A stretch of DNA of 64,000 nt, from the NCBI GenBank assembly GCA_023653785.1, contig JAMKCH010011945.1, positions 1 through 64,000 of the forward strand, given 5' to 3'. Positions 36,598-46,396 of this stretch are shown in pieces. A program made the translations under genes and the position numbers. The first letter of the stretch is position 1. Each line of letters starts with the position of its first letter. This DNA comes from Ophioderma brevispina. Its lineage: Eukaryota; Echinodermata; Ophiuroidea; Amphilepidida; Ophiodermatidae. The notes beneath the pieces are model-generated. The model did not search any database. It was not told the origin of the DNA and was given only the letters and a program-made list of their open reading frames with translations.

Positions 36598-36905
36598 AAA
36601 TTCAACACCTAACTCAATTTAGGTAGGGTTACTTTTAAAAATGTCAGATTTTGAGTTTGCTTGACCCCAAAAACCTTTAATAGACATATTAAAAGTGGTA
36701 TCTACCCAAAAGTAGGTAATGAGCAAAAATATGTTCCATTTTGGGTTGTTGGGGGCGTCCATTTTGAATTTTGTACTTGGAGCGAACGTCGACATCTCGT
36801 ATGTAAAAAATAAGGTCCTTTTTGGATTCTACAACAACAAAATACAAAATCAAATTTGGCCATAGAAACCACTAGTTTCAAAATGTTTTGGTGATTTGCC
36901 AACCC
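36598..36905. repeat. Inverted repeat arm right of a LINE (partner 33940-34210)
   Basis: Reverse complement of 33940-34210 (see there). This copy carries extra bases, including a TACGAGATGTCGACGTTCGC-like insertion on its reverse strand. Confidence 0.75.
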
Positions 36906-37657
36906 TCATTAATTACATAAAGACGGCGTATTTGGGAAAAAAGGAAGATATCAAATCGACATTTTGACAAAAATATACAAATTACTGTCTGAGGAGGAGT
37001 GGCGGGAAAGTGCAATCGACGTTAAAAAAAACCAGTTTGAAGATACTGATTATGACAATTATATACACTTGCCAATAACATTTAGCATTAATAATATGTG
37101 GCAATTTGCAAGAATGTAGTCAAGACCATATCTTACGCAATAGATCTTAATCCATTAACCGAAAAAAAAATACCTGGCAGAACTATATTTTATCTTGGAA
37201 GTACTTGTTGTAACCACCTTGTGCGATTTTCAGAAAACTGTTCCCCGTCCTAACCCCATTCCAATGTTGAATGAGATATCGTATCAGCACTCTTGCAATT
37301 TCCCAACATTGAGGGTTTAGGAAGGGTAGGTTGACTTGTAAGATTGAGTTATACCAGAGTCTTGTGGGCTCTTAGCTCTTGCCTATTGAGCAATTTTTAG
37401 CTATAGTTGTGAGTGCTGCAAGCATTTATTTCATGATTGTCGTTATTAAAGATGATTAGTGATATATAGAATTTGTACCAGTACCTCAATTCAAATTGTG
37501 TACACCATTTGGCACACCTTTTCCGTTTTAAAGCAGTTTAAGCAATAGTGAACGCCCGATATAATCACATTGTAATCACAATGTAATCACGGTGTAAAAT
37601 CAAACAAATACAAATTACAACGTGTATACTGACGAGTCTGTGACCCTGTGTGCACCA
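36906..37657. other. No recognisable gene
   Basis: AT-rich sequence; a short AATGTAATCACA direct repeat lies at 37568-37592. Nothing else was recognised. Confidence 0.35.
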
Positions 37658-39413
37658 GAAGTGTCGACGTGATACTATAAACCAGGTTGACTGAAAATAA
37701 TATGACGATATAATACTGACAAAATAAGTCGGAACTGAACGGGTCGTAGGGGCTCTGTCTGCTAGTACGATCTTCTTTAGGATAAGTAGTACATATCCCT
37801 TCGTCCCTTAACACTTAAGTGACCAAGGGGTTTTTCACTAACTCCCGTGGGTTCCCAAGGGGGGGGGGGTTCCATGGGACCCCCCCCTAAGGAAACCACT
37901 TTTCCCCGGGGGAAATTTTTGCCCGAAATTTATACCACATGTGAAGGTCATAATACAACCCCAATCAGCATAAAAACTGATATTGTTATTTTGGGTGCAA
38001 ATTAGGGGCAAAACATTGTTTTCAAAACACGCGAAAATTTGGGCAAAAAGCGAAATCAAATATCCTTGTGCTTACATCAAACATTTTAAAACTTATTTTA
38101 TGTTGATATCTATTCTAGAAGACCCAAATTACTTATTTTACACAAAACCAGCAGTTTTAGGGATCCTGTATTTTTTACGGGTGTTGAAAAATACACGTAT
38201 TTTCCATAGAGTTTGTACAGTAACGGTTTGGCACGTAACATGATGAAATTGTTTGTTTTCAGCACATAAAGGGTTAATTATTTTTATGTTACAAATAATT
38301 GTTTACCTTACATGGATGTGTGAACTTATATCACAAAAAAAATTTTGTGCTTTGGTTCTCCGTTTCTTATTCTTTATTTTTAAAAAGATTCTCAATGACT
38401 TCCGTTAGTGCCCAAGGGGGGTTTTCCATGGGACCCCCACTAATTATCTCCTTAACGGGCCTTGGCCGAATTTTATCTTTTGGGTATGAAAAGAAGCGCA
38501 TTTTAAAAGTCGACAATTACAAAATTTCGGCGCAAAAATCGTACGCGTAAAGCGGCCAGGGGAAAACAAATTTTTGGTGGCCCTAGGGACCCCCCCCCCC
38601 CCTTGGTCACTTAATTGTTTAAACCTTTCACAACCCCCCTGACAAAAAATCACGAGCGGACCCTTGCCTTGGGTTTTGGGAAACTTGCTCCTAGATTTGA
38701 CAACAAAAATACCGCTAAACCTAACTTTTTTGCGGTGATTGTCAGAATTTCCTCTAGGGACGTTTGGGATATATACAGTTCAAAAAAAAGTAAGCCCCAC
38801 CCCCTGACAAATGTGCGTTTTCCTAGAGAAGTTAGGCTCCTTTAAACCTGTTACAAAAATGTGAAATGTACACTACAATGTTACACATTTAATGTGCAAA
38901 AAAAAATCACACAATAGTTAATCTTCACCCTAAAAAAAAAAAAAAAAAAAAGAAGTGATACGATACCAGGTTGACTGAAAATAAATATGAACGAATATAA
39001 TACTGACAAAATAATAGTAACTGAACGGTTCGTAGTGGGCTCTGTTCTGCTAGTACGAGCTTCTTTAGGATAAGTAGTACATATCCCTTACGTCCCTTAA
39101 ACCTTCACAACCCACCTGACAAAAGATCACGGAGTGGACCCTTGCCTTGGGTTATTGGGAAACTGCTCCTAGATCTGACAACAAAAATACCGCTACCTCA
39201 CTTTTTGCGGTGATTGTCAGAATTTCCTCTAGGGACGTTTGGGATATATACAGTTCAAAAAAAACTAAGCCCCCCTGACAAATGTGCGTTTTTCTAGAGA
39301 AGTTAGGCTCCTTTAAACCTGTTACAAAAATGTGAAATGTACACTACAATGTTACACATTTAATGTGCAAAAAAAAATCACACAATAGTTAATCTTCACC
39401 CTGAAATGACGTC
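37658..39413. repeat. Tandem duplication; one copy carries an 815-bp insertion
   Basis: Copy A is 37658-37807 plus 38623-38936; copy B is 38952-39413. Shared order: AGAAGTG, CCAGGTTGACTGAAAATAA, GATAAGTAGTACATATCCCT, CGTCCCTTAAACCTT, CCTTGCCTTGGGTT, TTTCCTCTAGGGACGTTTGG, ACACTACAATGTTACACATT. They meet at an A run (38932-38951). In copy A the TTAA of CCCTTAAACC is occupied by the element at 37808-38622; in copy B it is empty (39097-39100). The copies differ mainly by indels. Confidence 0.88.
37808..38622. mobile_element. TTAA-flanked inverted-repeat DNA element, copy 2
   Basis: TTAA stands at 37808-37811 and 38619-38622. Ends: left TTAACACTTAAGTGACCAAG, right complement TTAAACAATTAAGTGACCAA. 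A subterminal CTTCCGTTAGTGCCCAAGGG at 38400 is shared (inverted) with the 22801 copy. The paralogous empty site 1.3 kb away proves the insertion boundaries and the TTAA duplication. Length 815 bp, with no transposase frame; it is inferred to be mobilised by a piggyBac-type enzyme encoded elsewhere. Confidence 0.88.
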
Positions 39414-40214
39414 GTTTATTAAATTTGATGACGAATTAAAAATGACACTTTCGTGCATAGGATTTAACAATCGAGAAAAATCCCGGATGGAGAAGTACCA
39501 ACATGCCTAGTACAACACATGAATACCACAGACACTTGATTTTGGTAACAATGGATAGCTATGGTTTTCTTCTTTCCATTGCTACCAAAACGAGTACCAA
39601 CATGCCTAGAATTACGTCAGACTGACGTTATAAAGTTCACATATCAGCAAAACTGTCAATTTCCATAGTACAGTGTAGAATAGGGGAAAATTTGGTTTTT
39701 CAGCAAAAAAAGTTTGGAATATCCGATTTCCACAGGGTTTTTGCTCTCTTTAATGGGATATGACTAGTTTTATACTCAGAGAGTTTTAGTGCTACATTTT
39801 ATGAGTCAGTAATATTGCGAAATATCAAATTTCCACTCTATATCCAGTACTTTAATACTTTCCTCAATTTATGACGTCATAGTGACGTCATAATGAGAAT
39901 GTTGGTACTTAATTTGATACCAATGGAAAGAAAAAAACTCTACGCTATCCTGTGGTACCAAATTTATGGGAATCGGATGTTCAGTAAAGAAAATTATAGG
40001 GGAAAAAGAATCTTTAAAAAAAATCTTCAAAACTTGATTTTCTCGATTGTTAAAGCCCTATGCAAGAAAGTGTCATTTTTTATTTGTAATCAAATTTAAT
40101 AAATGACGTAATTTCAGGGAGAAGGTTAACTGCTGTGTGAAACTTTTTTTGCCCATTAAATGTGTAATATTTCCGTGTACATTTTACATTTTGTAACAAG
40201 TTAAGGAGCCTAAC
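39302..40214. mobile_element. Long foldback element
   Basis: Starts GTTAGGCTCC and ends GGAGCCTAAC. The outer arms (39302-39480 and 40041-40214) are reverse complements: ATGTGAAATGTACA.TAC, TTAAATTTGATGAC, TGACACTTTC.TGCATAGG, TTAACAATCGAGAAAA. Further inner blocks (CTTTCCATTG.TACC, AAGTACCAACAT) also pair, so it folds over most of its 913 bp. TGACGTCA-type palindromes lie near 39870. The left arm is also present in the duplicated copy at 38830-38930. No coding capacity is evident. Confidence 0.82.
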
Positions 40215-40447
40215 TATTCATTTCAAGCCCACCGATTCTCACAATTATTTATTTTACACCTCAAGCCATCAAAGACTCCATTCCATACTCCCACCTCCTT
40301 CGCGCCAAGCGTATATGCTCTGAAGAACACGACTTTTCAAAAGCTTCTGAAGACTCGTGGCTATCCCTCAGACATTACTCACGCTGCAAAGCAACGCATA
40401 TCTAGGATTGACAGGAACGAGGTTCTTAAAAACTCTGATCACTGCAA

Positions 40448-40506
40448 AAAAAAAATGATAAGTAAACTATGTAGGATCCTTGTTTAGTTTACTTATCATT
40501 TTTTTT
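40448..40506. repeat. Perfect short hairpin inside the Penelope-like remnant
   Basis: 21-bp perfect inverted arms (AAAAAAAATGATAAGTAAACT and its complement) with a 17-base loop containing GGATCC. It falls exactly between the last RT residues and the hammerhead-like core. It may be a tiny MITE or a relic of two inverted ends. Confidence 0.8.
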
Positions 40507-40529
40507 CTGATTCATTTGTTCCCTAGGTT

Positions 40530-40580
40530 GATCGCCTGATGAAGGCCTATGGGTCGAAAGCTTGCGCTTACCATTAAATC
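40530..40580 (+). ncRNA. Hammerhead-ribozyme-like motif of a Penelope-like element (degenerate)
   Basis: CTGATGA (40536-40542), a GGCC/GGTC stem with a TATG loop, GAAA (40556-40559) and then AGCTTGCGCTTA, which can form the very short stem III typical of retroelement hammerheads. Published work describes hammerhead motifs in Penelope-like element terminal repeats; the position after RT coding fits. Stem I does not pair convincingly in this read, so self-cleavage is doubtful. Confidence 0.45.
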
Positions 40581-41289
40581 GTTTTAATTGTGGATATTAT
40601 ACTCTGCTACGTTCTCTTGTTGTGCAAATTTCTTTCAATTATATAATATTACGGCATGACGAGCTCCAAGTTTGTAGAGACCATCACATTTCTCGCAATA
40701 TATATTTTTTTCATCTCCAGATAAGTCTCTGTTAATTGGATATAACAAAAGTGAACACGAAATAATGGTTCTTATCTGGAAATAATAAAGGCTTATCTTG
40801 AGATAAGGAAGTAGTGGCGGAGATTTCTACCTGATTTCATTGAGTACGCTTTTGACGTTGTGTTCGTATTAACCTAATCACTAATTACACCCCCCTATTA
40901 CTGAACAACTTCAGGACCGTATTTCATAAAGTTAAGAGTAATCTTAGGTGGACTTAACAGAAGAAATTCGACAGAAATTTCATACGTTGAGATATTAAAT
41001 GAAGTTAAATCTTAGTTGGTTTCTTATACCTAGGTCCGTTTTTTTTTAATTTTACCTTAGAAATTCTTAAAAAGAGTTACAGAATTACAATACAAAGAAA
41101 CACTGTTCTTAAATTCAATTAAGATTAATATTAACTTTTGTGTTATAAGGACCTGATGTTAACACGATGTTACTGTGGTCCTGTATTTTTATATTTTTAC
41201 AGAATATCTCTTTGCCTTTCTTTGTATATGCATCGCTTTGAAATAAAAAAAAAGGTGATGCTGGATGGAGCTCGCGAACCCTACATACA

Positions 41290-41691
41290 ATTCTATTCTA
41301 TTCTTTCTATTCTATGCAGGCATTTAATATAGCGCTCTTACAAGGATAAACCAAGTATCACAGCGCTTAACATTATTTAATTAACATATTTTTAGACAGA
41401 GACAAAGCAACTTTACAAATGGCAGCAGCTTAATCAGCGCCCTGTTGCTACATCCAAACATTGACGAGATACACACAATGGGTACAGTGAGAGCTTTCAT
41501 GGTTCGTTTGCCCATATCAAATGAACCATGAGGAGAGTGGCAATTCTGATTTTAATCAATAGCTCCTCTACAAATTAAATCCAGAATTGAGTACCTAGAA
41601 TAAATCCAGCAAGTAGGCCCCACTGAGATTTGAACCGGGGACCATTGGGTCCAAAGGCAAGCTCTCTAACCGCTAGACCACGCCACTCTCC
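41290..41691 (-). mobile_element. tRNA-derived SINE, apparently full length
   Basis: The minus strand starts with a tRNA-like head: A box TGGTCTAGCGGTTAGAG (41664-41680) and B box CGGTTCAAATCTC (41625-41637). A body of about 270 bases follows, ending AGCGCTGTGATACTTGG...GAGCGCTATATTAAATGC, the kind of 3' tail many animal SINEs share with their partner LINEs, and a (TAGAA)n terminal microsatellite (41290-41320). RNA polymerase III would transcribe it; mobilisation would depend on a LINE. Confidence 0.82.
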
Positions 41692-41699
41692 TAAAATAA

Positions 41700-42880
41700 A
41701 GCTATTAGTACAAAAACTTTTTTGGCCTAAAAAAATTGCAACAGAAACATTTTTTGTGTTATCATACTTCTAAATTGTCACAGAATAATTTGTCAAAAGT
41801 CTAGAAAAATCAACAATGGCTCAAAAGTATAAGAGGTCTAATTGTTTTGAAACCTACACCAACTTATTCATTCAATTGGTCATGAGGATTTTTAAAAAGT
41901 ATAGTTTGCCATATTTACGGTCATCACTTTCAAGATTATAGGCTAATAACGGTTCAAGGTCATCCTGGGGTAATCCTTTCAGAGTGCTCTGATTTTGTCG
42001 AAAGTAGTCTCAAATTGTTTGTCTGGTCATATCCTAGTATATAAAATGCATATTTTCCCTGCATTTGTCATTTTAGTATGTAAATTAGATGGTAAGCATT
42101 AATGACCCCACAGGATGTGCAGACCATTGTTACATTTTGACCTCTAATTACATGACCAAATGGTGAAATGAGTGCAAGTATTACATTCCCTCGTCCATTG
42201 GGACTATATGATGAATTTGGGACCATTATGAAAAGAATCAAATCCTTAAAAATTTAACCCTTAGGACATGGCCAAAATGTTGGCATAGATTTCCGTACAA
42301 TTATACCTACTTTATATTTCCCCCTGTACAAACCTTTCCCCCTGCAAACTTGTTCTCCGCTACTACTTCTACACTTTTGATATGTTATTCTCATCATTTC
42401 TAAGTGTAACAACATCAAAATCGTTTCTGTTGCAATTATTTTGAGGTCACACATTATTTTATTTAATTTTCTTGTACTTTATCAATGAAAATACACAAGA
42501 TAGAAAAACAAGGAGAACTTACCACCACAACTCCACCACATACACGTCTCCTCCAACTCCTCCATACACCAGATACCTCACGTTTTACACTGATCAAACA
42601 AACCAATTGAAAGAACACACCCATTCTTCTTCAACATCAACCCAAGAACGACAACGCACCGGAATCAAAACCTGTCTTTCAGGCACAACTTCTTCTGACG
42701 CAAAACTGCCACAATTACCCGAAAACTCCATCTGATCACCGAGGATACCATAGGTATCACGGAGAGAACGAATACCGCGCTATGAACTAGCCATAACCAA
42801 AGACAGAGCCAACAGGCCAGCATGATCCGCATCAAGTTGCCTCTCTCACCCGCTCCATACCCCGAAGTGACTGATCCCTA
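41700..42880. other. No recognisable gene
   Basis: The 87-codon threonine/serine-rich plus frame at 42472-42735 has no family motif and sits just upstream of the GC-rich island; it could belong to an unknown element. Confidence 0.35.
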
Positions 42881-42989
42881 CCGATACAACATGTCAAACA
42901 GTAGGATTTCGATACGCGTCCAGCACGACCTTCTCAATAAGATTGAAAAGCCGGGTATCGAATGAGCACCGACACATCTGCGACGGACT

Positions 42990-43330
42990 GGTATACACCC
43001 CACCCACCGCAAGGTCCCACCCAACTGGAACCCAGCGTTCCCCCGAACAGCTTCCCTGCGCCGCCTGCAGGCCCCTCGCCCCTCGCTCGCGCAGCTGTCC
43101 CCTGTTTCCCTCATCGTCCGTAAGCGCCTCCTGCCCCGCGGCGGGGCCGGCTGCCCGGCCCCGAGACCGTCTGACGAGGCCCGCCGCAGGCCTGGCGCCT
43201 GCCTCTCGCCTTTCGGCCCCCTCTGCTTCCTCTTTCTCGCGCCATCGCTCTCCGCCTGCCGAGGCGCTCCCTCCTCCTCTATCCTTGTTTTTTCCCTTTT
43301 GACCTCTCGCTCCCGGGTCCCATCTTTTCG
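42990..43330. other. GC-rich, CpG-containing island of unknown origin
   Basis: Roughly 340 bases of C-rich plus-strand sequence (CGCGGCGGGGCCGGCTGCCC, CGCTCGCGCAGCTGTCCCC) in otherwise AT-rich DNA. Because stops are rare at this composition, open frames of 119 to 168 codons occur on both strands (42878-43388 minus, 42943-43302 plus); they are low-complexity (A, R, G, P) and none resembles a known protein. It could be a promoter or 5'-UTR of an unrecognised mobile element or of a host gene. Confidence 0.5.
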
Positions 43331-43389
43331 AACAACCTGCAACAACGTAGTATATAATATGGTTTCTCGCGTCAGTTGTGGCATCCATA

Positions 43390-44335
43390 TCCTTGCAATA
43401 GGTACTCTACCCTTTGGTACTCACACTTTCTCGACCCTGCAGTGATGGGACCTCTCACGCGTGATATCATCTGGTGGGTTTGCGCCATTCTGCAGAGCCA
43501 AGCCAGCGAGACTGCTTTCAACTCAGATATGATATTTCTTTCTGAATCTCAAATAGTGAGAAGAGCAGATATCATAACCTTTCAAGCCATCTTTTACAGA
43601 TGAGCTCGCCATACAGTAAGCACTAACTAATACAAATGGCAGGGTTTTGCACTATTGAAACCCGCGTAAACGTTGTGAAAACTCCTCTTAGCCCGCTACT
43701 AAAACTTGTACAGAAAATGAATTACACATGTACGCAAAGTAAGGCAGTGACCCGAAGGAAGTGAAAGGAGCAACAAAACAAAATAGACCCGCCGAGCGCA
43801 AGTTTTATTCCAGCATCGTTAGGAATTGGAAAAATAACGTGCCGAATGTAAACTATGGACATCTTCGCGTAAACATTTTCTGAAATAGAATAGAATCTAA
43901 TTTACGTAAAGTATCTTGTACAATAGCTTGAATTTAATAAGGAAATATTTGGAACAAACGTTTAGAATTCCATGATTACCTGCTAACTGCATTTATGAGT
44001 ATTGTATTAGTTATTATTATTATTATGATAACAGTAAAGCTCAAAAAAAAAATGTCAAAAGTTAATGAGTGTAATTTGTTTACATACAAAGAAGCAGCTA
44101 CGCGTGGGTAGAGCGACGCGCAGACCGATGCGGGCGAGGTCTGCGTCAAGGGGAGCAGAGAGACATAGTGCGTAGAACAGCCCCGCGAAGGAAGGGAGCG
44201 GGGCTCAAAGACTGGGAAGAAAAGTGTAGGACGACTAAAAGCATAAAAGAAACGTTCATTCATGGGGTTGGGAGGCAACCAAGTCTGTGGATGATCTTCT
44301 GTTCTGCTAGCTTCCTTTCCTTATCTCCTGTACAT
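43390..44335. other. No recognisable gene
   Basis: The 75-codon plus frame 43376-43603 and 100-codon minus frame 43976-44278 show no known motif. The latter lies directly downstream of the GIY-YIG remnant and may be element 3' sequence. Confidence 0.35.
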
Positions 44336-44340
44336 ACAGC

Positions 44341-44830
44341 TTACTCCAGAGACTTTATGGGGTCGTCGTGGTCGTGTGCAAAAATGCTGTGGACTGGTAG
44401 GCCGGGAAGTTCGAGGAGGATGGATCTTAAGTGCTCGGTGAATCGATCTGCCATGCGGCGTTTGATCTCTCCTATGTAGAGAGGACATTGCATTTAGTAC
44501 ATCGTATGGCGTAAATCACGTTTCTGGTGTGGCAGGTGAATTCGTCTTTCACGGCGATACGTCCTCTGGGTCCGGTGATGTTGGTGACGGATAAACATGT
44601 CTGCAGGTGGTGAATCTGGATCGCACACAGTTTAGTGGCCCCGTTTCCCGATTTTTCTTGTTGAGGGAAGAGCTGACAAGGATGTCCCTGATGTTCCTGT
44701 CTCGGCGATACGCATACAGCGGAGGTAGGGAATGAATGCGGTGGGTATCATCTCTGTTAGAAGTTCGCGTGTTTTTATTCATATACAACTCAACCTGACG
44801 AAGGGCGATGCCCGAAAATTGTTTCATATA
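44341..44830 (-). mobile_element. Penelope-like retroelement remnant, GIY-YIG endonuclease region
   Basis: The minus strand reads RDRNIRDILVSSSLN near 44700, then GPLNCVRSRFTTCRHVYPSP (a cysteine-rich linker), then EFTCHTRNVIYAIRCTKCNV near 44530 and, after a 2-base shift, LYIGEIKRRMADRFTEHLRS followed by ILLELPGLPVHSIFAHDHDD. The Y-A-I ... Y-I-G and R...E order is the GIY-YIG nuclease of Penelope-like elements, which nicks target DNA for priming. Upstream of it, at 44794-44818 on the opposite strand, a CTGACGA-GGGC-GAT-GCCC-GAAA hammerhead-like core is present. RT sequence is missing. It probably belongs to a different family from the 40235 remnant. Confidence 0.82.
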
Positions 44831-45279
44831 TTCAACTACAACATTTTATCACCCTCTCTTAAACAGTAATTATTTAATGTCGACGCAGCTTTAATAATAC
44901 TATATATAATATTATATATTTTTCTTTTTTGCTTTTTGGTTGTTTTTTTGTTATTTTATTACTTTTTAAATTGCAGATTTGACTTTTTATTTATGTTTTA
45001 AATAACGTGAATAAAAAAAAAAATGTGCCAGGATTAAAGTTATCTTGACCTTAATGCCCACTATTATAAGCTTTGTTTTTTTTTTTTTTATAACTACACT
45101 GGTGCTAAATCCTTCCCAACGTTGAAAAACGAGCGACGAATTCCGCCGGATGACCGACAGTTTATACACTCCCTAAAATCTCGCACTTAAGCCGTCTGTC
45201 TACTGTGTCACAGGACCTCCCTGCCCACCGACGACACGTGATCAGTCTTACGCCACAAAACTACGGTTCGTCCACGACA

Positions 45280-46375
45280 CTTCGCCAGGGAGCGGAAGGC
45301 GTGCGACGAGCCAGACTGTCCACTCCGTCTCGAAAGTCCAGTCACCGCGGTCCTCTACACTACGCTTCAGTGAGCCCGCGACATGAATACCCATTTACTC
45401 AGAGAGCCCAACTGTTGTGCAGGACCATGGATGGCACACAATAGAGTTCCTAACCAACTACTGGGTCCTCCAAGGAGATACTCTGCCCTATCTTTGTAGT
45501 CGTTGAGTACATCCTCAGACAGAGTTGACATCTATGAACGACAAAGGGACTCACAATCAACCAAGCGTTCCCAGACGTCACAATGGGTCAGCATCTCAAG
45601 ATACTGGACTATGCAGCTGATCTAGCTCTAACCGCTGATCTGATAGTGCGCTAAGATCTACTAACATCACTTGAGCAGGCTGCAGACAAAGTCGGCCTAC
45701 ACTAAATGCCAAGAAGACGAATATATGACTGTCAATGAGGAAGACGATCATCAACCGATCTGCACAACAGATGGTAGACAACTCAAAGAGGTAAAGGACT
45801 GCAAGTATCTAGGGTTCATATGTGCCGACAGCAAGAAAGACTTCTGCACGCAAAGGACAAGCTTGGAAGGCCGCCAGAAAACTACACCACTTAGGCAATC
45901 TGGTATCTCCAATTCAACAAGCTGAAATGAAAATCGTAGAGCCTGTGTAGCGAGTATCCTGTTCTAGGGATCTGAGACTGGACCATGAAGAAAGAGTACA
46001 GGATAGAATGGATGGCACCTACACCAAGCTTCTAATGCGAGAAAAACATATCCTGGCGTGAGCACAAGACCCAAAGCACAGATATATGGAGAAATCCCTC
46101 CAATTTCATCTTCTGTTGCCCAACGCCGTGCACGATTTGCCGGTCATGTCATCGTGCGATTGACAAGTAGTCTCAGACGTCACAATGTTGGAAGTTGCCA
46201 TGCAAAACAGGGGTCGCGGGGGGGGGCCCCCCCTTTAATACATTGATGTGATTGCTCGAGACATCCAGCAGGCCATGACATCCCCAAACCTAATGACAAA
46301 CAGGGACATTTGGCGCTACATGGTGAACAGCATCTCGGCTGCGGCCGTTAGATAGATAGATAGATAGATATGTCT
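45280..46375 (+). mobile_element. Non-LTR retrotransposon 3' fragment with TAGA tail
   Basis: Plus-strand frames read VLQGDTLPYLFVVVEYILRQ near 45461, ILDYAADLALTADLI near 45600 (degenerate Y-A-D-D box), LLTSLEQAADKVGL near 45660, then TTDGRQLKEVKDCKYLGF near 45770, KGQAWKAARKLHHL near 45865, EIPPISSSVAQRRARFAGH near 46090 and SISAA near 46335. This is the RT palm to C-terminus of an RTE-like element. It ends with (TAGA)n at 46349-46371, a typical 3' terminal microsatellite. Several frameshifts are present. Confidence 0.85.
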
Positions 46376-46396
46376 TAACAATTTGTAAGCACACAC

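Larger units (their letters stand above)
40235..40640 (+). mobile_element. Penelope-like retroelement remnant (RT C-terminal region and downstream sequence)
   Basis: The plus strand from about 40265 reads AIKDSIPYSHLLRAKRICSE, then EHDFSKASE, and after a frame change LKTRGYPSDITHAAKQRISR then NEVLKNSDHC. The S-I-P-Y-S-x-L-L-R-x-x-R-I-C-S block followed by L-x-x-R-G-Y-P is the conserved RT thumb region of Penelope-like elements. The coding ends at a 59-bp hairpin insertion, and 30 bases further a CTGATGA...GAAA hammerhead-like core follows. The usual GIY-YIG domain is missing here. Penelope-like elements are an RT class distinct from LINEs and LTR elements. Only about 60 codons remain. Confidence 0.75.

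Noticed and set aside
42878..43388. 168- and 164-codon minus frames and a 119-codon plus frame
   Set aside because: They overlap in three frames within a GC-rich patch where stops are rare, and are low-complexity.
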